A stretch of 64,000 bases of DNA from Scatophagus argus (lineage: Eukaryota > Chordata > Actinopteri > Scatophagidae): assembly GCF_020382885.2 (NCBI RefSeq), contig NC_058501.1, positions 19,030,001 to 19,094,000 on the forward strand, in the 5' to 3' direction. Below, one piece after another: positions 12,701 through 24,700 of the stretch. The number at the start of each line of letters is the position of its first letter. Position 1 is the first letter of the stretch. The position numbers and the translations under genes are program-made. The notes below the pieces were generated by a model. It had not been told where the DNA came from, made no database searches, and worked only from the letters and a program-made list of their open reading frames with translations.

Positions 12701-15700
12701 CATTTTGGTTTTGGTACATGAGCAAATACTGTTTCCCTTATGTCCTGTGGACATACAAAATGCATGGTGCCTGAATAATGGGCTCTGATTCGGGCTGCTC
12801 TCAACAGCTAATGCTGTTTATAGCATTAGCATTATCATCTTCACACGACAGCAATAAACCTAAATGAGGACCAATGCATAACTAAATAAGAGCTGTGGAA
12901 TCAGTAATTACCATCCTTCCCATGATGCCAGTGCCCACAGTCTCAGCCTCCACATCAGAGATGAACGCTGCATGCTCCTTCTTCACATAGAAGATCAGCA
13001 TAATGCCCACCAGACGCACCAGCTTCACCTGTGGCAGAAGATGACTATAACATCATTTCATAACAAGAAAGGGAAAACAGTTTAGAGTAACCTAAAATGC
13101 AGATTTACTGGATATTTAAAAGTACAAAAGTTCTTAAACGCAGTTTTTGCTGCTTCATATCATCTTAACTGTTTCAACTACAGCTAGTATAAACAATAAT
13201 AATATTTATAGTTGAAAACATTTAGCCTAACTCAACGTCTCATCTCAAGCCAAACAGGAACAAATTACAATAAAAGGGCACTTTGTGAGCACAGCCCTCC
13301 ATCAAGGCAAGTAATCCAGTCTTCCGTGATATGCAAATCTGCAAGCACAACCACTATATGTCTGGACATATTCCCAAAACTATTAAAATTATGTCAAAAT
13401 ATGCTTGTGCCTAAAGGAAGCTTCATCATCTCTGCTGTGCATATTTTATGTGACTTATACTATATACTTAATTATTGCTTGTTCTGTTGAGACCTTAAGT
13501 TTGACCATTTTTCCTTAATATCCCTGATGAAGGTTATTGCAGACAATTCATATTTGGGTGTGAATAAAGGTATATTTAGTTGCAAGATATGAGTGTATTT
13601 ACAAATCTATAGCCACACACTGGTTAGAGAAATAAGCATTATTTTATGTGCTCTGTAAAGCTCCAAAATGACCGCTTTCTGTATTAAGTTTGAGCAATTA
13701 CATGTGCAGGCTACCCCAGAGGATTACTAGCGACCGTGAATGTGGATGATGTTGTGAAGTCAGCAAATTTCTACAACTGGCTATGTTTAATCACAACCAA
13801 ACTTTACTACCATCTGCTGGATTTTAAGATGTATTGCATGTATTTTGCCAGGGTCAAATGCCCTATCTCACAATGTCAACGAAAGTCAAAAAAAAAAAAA
13901 AAAGTTTGTATCCACCCTGAGATAAGGATCTAATCTGAAATGTAAGTTTTTCTGAGGTCCAGGCTAAACGCTAAACCCTTCCACAAAGTTTCATGACAAC
14001 TGAACCAGTAGAATTTTCTGTAATCCTGCTGATCAACAGACAAACAAGCTGGACTGAAAACATCACCACTTCGGTGGAAGTAAAGAGTACATCCCACTAT
14101 ATGAAGCAGCTTTGCATGGGAGGTAGCAAAATAGTTGGATGAGCCTTTCTGGAAATCTGACATGAACCAACATTGAAATATGAAGGTGAAAACACTTATT
14201 TTTCAGCCCACTGAGCTGTACAGAGTCAGTTACACATCATCCAAGTGTGCTTTAGTCAGAGCATTTACAGTGAAGGAAGAAATGACACGTCTTTATACTG
14301 GCTCTTGGAGGCATCCTGTAAGGCCCTAAGATAACTAGAAGAAGACTGCCTAGCCAAAAAAGGAAGCAAATAAGCTAGAGTCAGCACTCAAAAAAAAAAG
14401 AGAAGTAGATGAAAGCGAATAAGGGGAACAAAAAGAAAAAGACCAAAAATATAAACCTTGACTACGGCTCATCAAACACGAATATCATGACTGTTCCTAA
14501 CCAGTGTAATAATCCATGTAATGCAGTAATATCGTATTATGCAGAAAATTGCTATGGACCCAGGCAAACACAGTCAAAGTTGCTTGGAAAATATGCAACA
14601 CTGGTCAAATGTGAATGTGGTACCAAACCTCCATGTTAAAAAGAGCTAAATAATCCCCACAGACAATATGTGCAATAACATTCACAGGTAGAGTCTGCAC
14701 AACAGCTACTGGTTAATAAAACAAAGAAACAAGACTAAAGAAAAAAAGGACTTCCTTACTAAGGCATACTTGGCACCTGGATGCAAGGCCTCAGACACAG
14801 CCTTTGTCCACTCCAGCTCTTTGGGGGTGTCATTAAAGAAGAAGGCCTCTTTGCTGAGGTCGAGTTCCTGAAAACTGTCAGGAAGGACAAACAGTAAAAT
14901 GTTCTTGAGAGTTTCATCCACGTGCTTGCGCTTTACACTGCAGTTAGGTGATATTTTCAAAACTTTTTTCATTCCTCAACCATAAGCACTAAACTCAAAC
15001 ACAGGGGGCATCGGTGGACACATAGTTCACAACATGTGGGTGGCCGTGTTCTCCTGCTTGAAACAGAATCAATGTTGCATAAATCTGTCAGAGGTTTGAA
15101 CAGTACATGTCTGTCTGTGTAATGGGATCAGGTGGAGAACTGCAAAGCTATTACCCAGCAGGGTGAATATGACTTACCCCACGCAGTAGATGTCGGGAGG
15201 GTTGGGAGTGCAGCTTAACCAAGGACGGAGGCTTTCCTTAGGTGTTTGTCCGTTGACATTGTATGTGCCCAGAAAAAAGCTAGAACAGAAGAAGCGGAGA
15301 TGGGAAGTGGGCACAAAGGAGAGGAATACACTTTGTCCAACTATTTTTGTAACTTTCCAAAACTGATCATCTGATATCCACACCCACTTAACACCGTGAT
15401 TGGCCAGCTGTGCAGAGTGAGGAAAGGAGCCAGGGATGGAGCTTTGCTTTTCGTGACTATAACCAAGTGCAGTACTATGAATGTTTTACAGGAGGCTGTA
15501 TAGAAATTTGCACTTTTATCCCCCATATATAAATAATTATTGCTCCCACTTGAGTGCAGCAGCAATAAAGCATTTCTGGTTTCCGATATGGTCCGACAGC
15601 ACATCATAACTACGAATTCTGATCAAGTGTACCTTGGTCCTCACACTCAGCTGTATACATCACAAAGAGACAGCAGAGTTTAAAAATATTGTTTGACCAC

Positions 15701-18700
15701 AGGGGCTTGACTCAATTGTGAGAAATGGTACGAGGTCCACACTCCTGTTATTTATATTCCCTCTGAGATTCATTCTTCAGGGTCCAGACTGAGAGTCAGC
15801 TTCCTCCCATTCAACAGCCCCTTTTCTCTGACCTTCAGGGTACTGCTACTCTGCTGCAACTCTTCAACCAATCAGTATGTCCTACACAAGTTATTTACAT
15901 GTGTAAGTTGAAAATATTCACTAGTTATTTAACTAAATCAATTACGGATATGCTTCAAATTCAAAATATTTATTTCTGTTCAACGTAATGCATGGACAGG
16001 AGCCTTCCCGGCACACTTTGAGCAAAAGGCAGGAAAACAAACTGGAGAGGTTGTGAGTCAGTCATTCAGACTCACTACTACAGACAATTTAGAGTTCCTC
16101 ATTAACCTGAGTGTCATGTCTGGGGTGTGGGAGGAAACAGAACATGCAGAGGAAACCTGTACCAACACGCAAACTGCACATGGGAATAGGACTACTGGAC
16201 GTTTTTGGTGACAGGAAAAGGCGTCATCCACTGAGCCAACAGACATTTAATGTTTCAACAGCACTGTTTAAAACCTCATCTGTATACTCCTGTTTATTTT
16301 TTCCTATATTCTTTATATGGTTGGAAATACCATTAGGAGACAGTGAGGTTAATAACTAAACCATGATGCTGACCTCAGCAGATGCTTCTTTTGCAATCAC
16401 CTAATAGAAACAAAAAAATGCTTATGCCTCTACGGGTATATTAATTTCTACAGTAAATAAGAATGAGATTAAGAAGTACAGCTTGAGCTCCAGTAAGTTT
16501 CTGCACTAGGCTAGTGGTTTTCTTGACAGTTTCTGCTTATTTTAGCAAATAGCTAAGTACACAGAAATACAAACCCACAGATGTTGACTCATTCTTTTTA
16601 CATAACACTTCTAGAATACAAACTTTGGTCACAGTTACACCGTGGGCTTTTTCTGTTTTTTTTTACGGTTTTCCATGTAGATGTGTGAAACAAGTCATTA
16701 TGGTGCAATAATATGAGGCTTAGAAAGAGTATGGGTACTGTAACATTGTGGTATATGTTCATATGTGTTTTATTATTGTGTTTTCTTGGTTCTAAATGCC
16801 CCAATACATCAACCTATACAACTTAACAGTTTCAGACGGAGAAAAATGATCGACAAAAGACCATATCACACCCATCTAGATAAGCCTAAATGAAATATGA
16901 AAGCACTCATAGCCCCACCCAAAGCAGAGTAAAAAACGTAAGATTTTTCTACAACAGTGACATGATATTGGATTGTAAAAGATCAGTTTATACCAATGTG
17001 TCTGCAACCATCTGCCAAACACAGGTATATTTTTAAAACAAGACTGTAAACTGACACAAAAAGCAGTAAAGAGTAAAATACCTGAAGTCCTGTAGGTAAG
17101 TGTACAGGTCCTCCTTCTTGAGCAGCTCACACCTGATAAGGTTGTCACGCAGGCCGAACTGCGGCATGGCCAGAATCTGAGCTTTGTTTGACGGGGTGTG
17201 GCTGGAGGAGCGCACCAGGTCATCCCGGTCCTCTCGACTGGAGAGACCCGGACTGAACACCAGGAAAGAATAAGTAACAGTTATGTGCTGGGGTGAGAGG
17301 GGACCAAGATAGAAACAGGGTCATTTTCTCATGCTGGTATGAGTTCTGAGAAAGCAAATGATCATTAGGTTGGTGAGATTTTTCTGTTCAGAGTTGCCAA
17401 CTCACATTCAGGATACTCAAAAGCTCTAAATAAAATGAAATATGAAATGAATAATAACATGACACCCCGCTCCATACTAACAGCTTAATGTACAGTAGAT
17501 CACAACAGCAACAAGCTGTCAATATGGAATGAGGCTGCGGAGAGGAGAAGAAATGTAATATGACAGGACCCTGTAATCTTCCAGGAATATTCTGTAACTA
17601 AACTCCATCTTAGCATACAGGCTTCATTCCAAGAGTGGCAGCAGTGGTTTCCAGGTTAAACAACTGAACTGAACAAATTTGTATTTTAAAATTTATCATC
17701 TTTAAACGCTTGTTGCACTCATCATCAAGGTGCTGCTAAGCACATTGACAGTGAATGTAGTAATAATGGTGGATGAAAGTACACAACAGCATATTCCAAT
17801 ACCATTTGTACGACTCAATGCCAAATCCGATGCCTTGAATAAAGTCATGTATTTCTCTGGGTTTGTCGAAAGCATTTGCTATCATTTAAGTAGACAAAAA
17901 AAAAACAAAAGAAAAAAAAATCACAAAGGTGTTGCCATTTTTAGACCGTTTGATGCACAAACATTACAAATTATATCTTGATGTAACAGTACTTCCAGTT
18001 TGTTTGGATTATATTATAAGCCTCTTTACACCACTTTGTAAAACAATGGTCTTGTAAAGAGATTTGGTTTTGGGAACCTCCACATGTGAATGAATAAAAA
18101 GGACTCACCTCTCTGGGATGGAACATGCTTTAGACTTCTGTGTGCCACTGTTAGAACCTTTCTCCCTTTCTAAAGATCCCTTTTTGTCTGATGGTTTCTC
18201 TGTTCAGGAAGAGCAGGAGAAAAAAAAGGATGAAGTGTTTGTTTAGTATACTTGTTTATAATGTCAAAACACAAAATGTACAGATAAATGGAGGCATTAA
18301 AGCTATGCACGGAGTCCCCCTTAGAACTGCCTGCACATAATATATTATTTTTGACAGTTAAGAGACTCTGTGTCACTGTGTATGGAGACCTTCCCATCAA
18401 CACTTAAAATCTGCCCTAGGTATTTACATCCAGGGACAACTCAGTCTAATAAGCATGAACCCAGCCCTGAGTAAACCCATACTTTAACTCTTTAATAACT
18501 GATATGAAGACTAAATTACAGGTATTTTGTCTTACAAGTAACAGACAAGCCATTCATAAAACTGTCAAGTCATGGCTCAATTGTTGTCGTCAATCGACTG
18601 TGGCTGTCTCTGCAGCCGGTTACAGTTATTGCATCCTAAGTAGCTGGATTTAATGGGCAAGTGTGAAGTATGAGACAGCCTGGCCCCTGTCTCCTGCAGC

Positions 18701-21700
18701 CTGGCAAGGGACACAGCTGGCTCCTCTGAAAGGGAAAGTCAGGTTCTTTGAGCAGGAAATTGAACTCAACAAAGTTAAAGCAGGCTACATTATGATTGCA
18801 AATGACTAACAGCACTGCTAAATGACCTAAAAGATGATATATATCCTACAAGAAAACCTAACAGACATGCATATTTTTATTTATTCATTCCGTCGAGCAG
18901 AAGCTATGTTAATGTAACAAAACCACAATTTCTTATCTTAAAGCACACACAGATACACACAAAGCGTGGTGCAGACCAGTGTGGGCTTCAGTTCATCAGC
19001 ATGAAGACAGGCTGAATAACTCTTCTCCAGTGCACTGTGCTTTATTCAAGGCTATCTTGCTTTCATCAGGGTGGTTTTTGAGGTTGTTTCCTGTCTCTTC
19101 ACAAACAAAATTTCAGCATGTGTACAAAGATACAAAAATACTATTTACATCACTTTTGCAAGTAATACGTTCAGGAAAAGATGTCTGCATTTTGTAAATA
19201 AAGCATGGTGAACTGAAGAAGATGATTTTTTAACTTTCCTCTTAAACCACAAGCTGTGATGCACTTGTTTCATGACCTGTTTGCAAGCAGCATGCAACTC
19301 AAGCATCCTGTGGCTCTAATACTATAGACTGACCACTTTTCTGTCTGGCTGGTGATCAGATTTAATATTCAACGATTTTCAGGACTGGCTGAATCTTTTT
19401 GCCAGATTGAGAATAAAATAAATTAATTTAAAAATGTGCTACTTTAGCTCTGATGCAGCCGCCTCTGTCTGTAGTCACCACTTTGCAGTATCTGCGAAGT
19501 TTACTAGTAACTAAAACAATCAAATAAATGCAGTGAAGCAAAAAAGTACAACATTTGCCTCAAAAATGTAGTGGAATGGAAGTATAAAGTTAAAAAAATG
19601 AAAATACTCAAGTTACTCAAAATTGTACTTAAGTACAGTACAGCTATTCTAAATTTTGACACTAAGATTCTTATCTTTACTAACTGGAGATGGATATCAA
19701 CAATACTACTCAAAAACATTAAACAACAGCTTTCAGAACAAGGTCAATGAGCTAAAGAAATAAAACAGAGAGGTAATAAACCTGTGAACAAAAGGACCGG
19801 GACATTTTAACAAAGAAATTCTATTCAAACAATCCAAGTTAAAAAGGTAAATAAGTCTGAACAAAGCTTTACCAATCCCAACAACAAAACTTGTATTAGA
19901 GAAGTAGGATTTGAAGACATTTGAAAGACTTCATTGCTTTCATTATTATTATGACACAACATTATTTTTGCTGCATATTTGTTTTACAAAGGCAATGTTC
20001 TCTCCCCCCAACTTTAGTAAGAAAACAGCATTGTGAACTCTGAGGAAAAGGACAACATGCAGAACAATCAATTGAAATATTAATTCAAAACCATTGACTT
20101 TGCTACTTGCTGAACAGAAACAGGAAAAGAAGACGGTTCTTTGTTTGACTAAGAAAAGCGCCAGCAAACTGTGAAATGTTTTCGAAAGAGTGCTAGTTCA
20201 GGGGAGATGGAATTTTTCTTATGCACATACACAGAAAACCCCACATGTAACTGTCAAATTGACTCGAAGAGTTTTCTGAATTAACCTATGAAATCCAGAG
20301 ACCCCCCATGCTATTAATAACCCAAGCCCTTTCACTGCAAGGACTTATGCTAATTAATAAACCATAAGGCGTAGAGATGGGTTCATTCCTATTTTGCATC
20401 TATGTGTATAACCTTGCAGTACAGTGACTTTACAGTATTCACTCAAAACTGCTTTGAATGCTAGGCAGCTCAAAAGGCATAAACCTATACAAGAGTTCAC
20501 AAATTTCCTAAATGAACTAAAGTGTATCTGGATTAAAAACAACAGTTACAAAAAAGTTAACACTGTAGACTATAATACTGACATGTTCATTGTAAAAAGT
20601 AACATGAACTTGCAAAACAAGAATTAAAAGAACTCCTGAGGATCAATTTAAATGCGCAAACATTGCACCAGGCTGTGGTATCTTTAAACATATCATGACT
20701 GTTGAGTGCCGCACACATCCTTCTGAGGGCAGTCATGCAACAATATGTTAGTTTTGCTGAAAAGTTAGGGAATTAGCATCATTTCATTGCTTTATTTCCC
20801 CTCTTTAGGCTGCCTACTAAACGTAATACTTTTATAACATTTATATTCACTCATTCAAGTGAAATACATCGCAACTGTTTTTTGCAACTAGCACCTGAAC
20901 GCTGAAGTCCTGACCCTATGAGGGTCCTGAGTGCGAGTAGCTCAGTTATTATATTACATGTCAGATTTTGCATTCCTGCACATGCTTTGGTGTTCTTAAT
21001 GAGCTTATGAGCTTAACTAAACTTTCAACAACCGTGCAGGAAGTTGCAGGGGATGACTATCTGCAATTTCACACGCCTATGCAATTTTATCTAAAACCGA
21101 TCATAAACGTCAAGCTGTCAGGTCTGAGAAGATTTAAATTTGAAACTGCCCCACCTTTCAACTGCACAAAAGTCAACAATGTAGAACCTCCAATGAAGAT
21201 TTAAAGCAATAGGTAAAAAACTACAAAAGAAGCATTTTAGTGATTTAGTTTTATTCTCAACCATAAATTGCTCTGATTTGGCGAGAGCCTTGTCTCACAT
21301 GTAAAAGCAAAGCAGACAGTAAGCACCTTAATCTCACTGAGGAGAAAAGTTTACAAACAACTGATTTAAAGCTAACAGGCTAAGTTAGCTAACGAGATGA
21401 GAAACAAGTGAAAGTCTCATTCTGAAAACAGCCAGAGAATGAAACAGCAAACGGCCTAAGAAGCAACCAAAGGCGGTGTCTCAATGAATGACACAATCGC
21501 AGGTCACAGTTCTGTGTCACTAAAACATGTTATTGCAAAAACCAACCGCAGCAGGTGTGTGTCATTTTCTGTCCTATAGCGACCACTAACATCAAGAAAC
21601 ATTATTTATCCAGAGCTAATGTTAGCCGTTACTAGTACATCAACCACCTACATTGGCATAACACTGATGGCACTGAGACAGCAACAGACAACATTAGCAA

Positions 21701-24700
21701 TACAACTATGATTTCAGACTACGTATCATTGAGACCCATGGCTGTTACCGACGCTAATATAGCTAAAGTTAGCTTCTTTGAAATAATAACTCTTACAGCA
21801 GGTGCTAGCATTAGCTAGGACGCTAGCTAATTAGCGTAGACTGAATGCGACAGACTGATGCAAAGGCGTTTCCTTTCAACACCTCGAAAAATCAACAAAT
21901 GTAGGAATACTTTTCATACCAGAGTCTCTCATCACCCCAGACATCTCCTTGCACCACTCCCACGCATTCTGTGCAGAAGAGCAACGTCCAGCCTGTTTGA
22001 GACCTGCCCATGCTAACGCTGTAGTAGGAGGAGTTTACCCCCCTTCATCCACGATGCAGAAAATTCAGCCGGAAGTGGCTCATCACAACAGCATGACATC
22101 AGGAAGTTCATGGACTTCAAGAAGAAAATATATTGTGTAGAGACTGAGATTTCAAAGAAAGAGACTTTTTCCTTTTATATTATTGTGGAACATTAGAGAA
22201 AATGTGGCTGGCAAGGTCCAGTATAGTCTAGTAAATCAAAACTTTACAGGTAGCCAGTTCTTCATGCCATGTTTTGGCAGGATAACTGCAGGTGTTAATA
22301 ATAGGGATACTAATGACTGCATTCCATCACATTACACTGCTGTTGTGCAGGCTGTCATGACTTACTGCAGCACTTGAATGGAGTTTAAGTTAATGTTTTT
22401 AGTCACTGCTGTGTCTTTTCTGCTTTGACACAACAAGATGTATGACATACAAAAACGCCTCCTGTATGACTGGTGTTTTGCTCGGCCTGCCAGTTATGTA
22501 TGAATTTGTAGGTTGCATTCAAAGGAAGTGATACTTGCAAAACAGTGCAGCTTTATTACGCAAACCTTTGATGTAGACTTTTATCTGCATAAGGCTACCT
22601 ACCTGAAAAAAACAACAAACCTTAAAGATATAAAGAAGAGCATTTCCTCTTCTCCCCATAGACAGAAACTGGAAATGAAGATGTTTGCTGTGAATTTCTG
22701 CTAACAGAAATATGGAAACAAACCTGTTTTCCGGTGCTGGTTGAGTTTAGTGAGTGTTGTGCCGAGGGGTGCAAGTGCTTGTTTGACAACTCCCTGGCCT
22801 CCGGTGGCTTTGTGGTATTTGCTGATCCATTCAAACTTCGGTGCCTGTGTGGGAGACTTGCAAACATCTGGAGAGAGACCGACAGGGGAGCAAAAGAATT
22901 AGAATTAGTTAGGGTGACTGCAATATTTTGTCTTTTTGTCAAGACTACAACAAGATCCTAAACTGAACTTTGCATTTTCTGCTGATTTGTTTGTAGGTGG
23001 TTGCACTTTGTAAGATCACCTTCAAATGCTCTGCTGCTTCAAATGTGACTACAAGTTACAGATGCTGTTGTGCAATTAAAGAAATTTCACTTTTAGCTGC
23101 TTACCTTTACCATTTTTCACACTGTTCCTTTTAACAACAGCAGGTGTCATGTCATTTAATCTGTCCATCACTGATATCCTTCATCAGGTTAAAAGCCTTT
23201 GTGGCTCATCTTAGAGTGCCACAAAAAATATACCAGGCATATGAGACAACATATCGGTCTTCATCCGTGTTTGCGTCAGGTATCCACTGTGAAGAATCGT
23301 GAGGCGGTGGCAAGACTGATGAAGAATCGTGAGGCGGTGGCAAGACCGATGCATCCCCAACAAAGCAGACTAAACACTAATCACTCAATGACTAGCTCCA
23401 TTCAGATGAACAGGATGCTGAATGTCAAAAGTAGAGAAGAATTGTTGAAGAGGAAGCTACATGTCCTCCTTTAACTGCTTTTATCTTTGCTGAGACAGAG
23501 ACAAACTACACAAAGCACCATCCAAACTCCACCCATTCTCTCACTCCTCTTTATCGTGGGCCAGGCGTCATGAACACCCGGCCACTGACAGATGAAGTGA
23601 CACGACCTGTTTGTGCCTCTAAAATTGGTGTGAGTTGGGAAGGAGAGACACCAAAAACCTCACAAATGTATCTGTGTTTTGTCTTCTGCCTTCCAATTTA
23701 TTTCCCAGTAAACTAACTTAAAATTTTAAGAATTAAGGGATTCTGTGGTTTGTCACTTAGTGTCACCTCAAGGCAAATGCGGACTGGCTGAGCAGGTTTC
23801 TTCCCAACAGATGGTTAAGGCAGATCATTTGTGCTGCGTCACACATGCATGCCTTGTATTTTGCTCAGAAAATCATGTAATTTGTGGTTATGATACTGGT
23901 ACATGTTTAGGTTTTAATGTTAAATAAGGTGCTATCTAATATTAGTATATGGTTAACAAAGATGTAAATTAACATGTATGTCATGATGTTCACAGCTAAG
24001 CCATTTCATGACGAGAAAATGGTTTGTTTTTTAAAATCGTATGACTTATATGTGTTAAAAATTGAGATCAATGGTCTTCACATCGAAATTTTCTTGTTCT
24101 TTCAAATTTTAAATTATTCTGCATGCTATACTGTATTGCTACTAAAGGGACAATTCACCCCAAAATAATAATAATTAAAACTCAACAATAATAATAAAAT
24201 CATGATAATCCGCACACCCTGTAGAGAACAGTTTGATGTGGAGACTGGCAAACTATACAGCGTATCACCATGGATGTTAAACGTTCATCTACTCATGGAC
24301 TCGCGCTTGTGCTCGTGACAGCGCGAGATGTAAACATTAATGGCGTCCTCCTCAGCTGAGCTGTAAAGTTAGCTAGTAACCCTTATTGCAAAGTTGAAAA
24401 TGTGTTTATTGATATTAACTGGTACGTCAATTAACATGTAAGACATTAATGAATGTTAAAGAGAGACATTAGTTACATCACAGACGTCTGTCTCCGAGGG
24501 CTGACCTACCACTCCACGCCCTGTTGACCTCGCTGAGGAAGAGTCGTGAGTGGGACCCAAAAGGAAGTCTGAGCTCTAACTCCTGTTCCTGGTAGCTCAC
24601 TCTAACTCTGGTATCACCACCTAGAATCAGATGAAGAACACAGAGAAAAAAATATACAACGTTCAGTATCATGCATTGAATCAGTTATGTAGCATATGAT

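Noticed and set aside
18640..18738. Possible extra inpp5b exon ([17 protein letters not shown]...) with a good acceptor
   Set aside because: The only phase-1 donor (AACT|gtaacc) would create a TAG stop when joined to the next exon; the neighbours already join perfectly without it.
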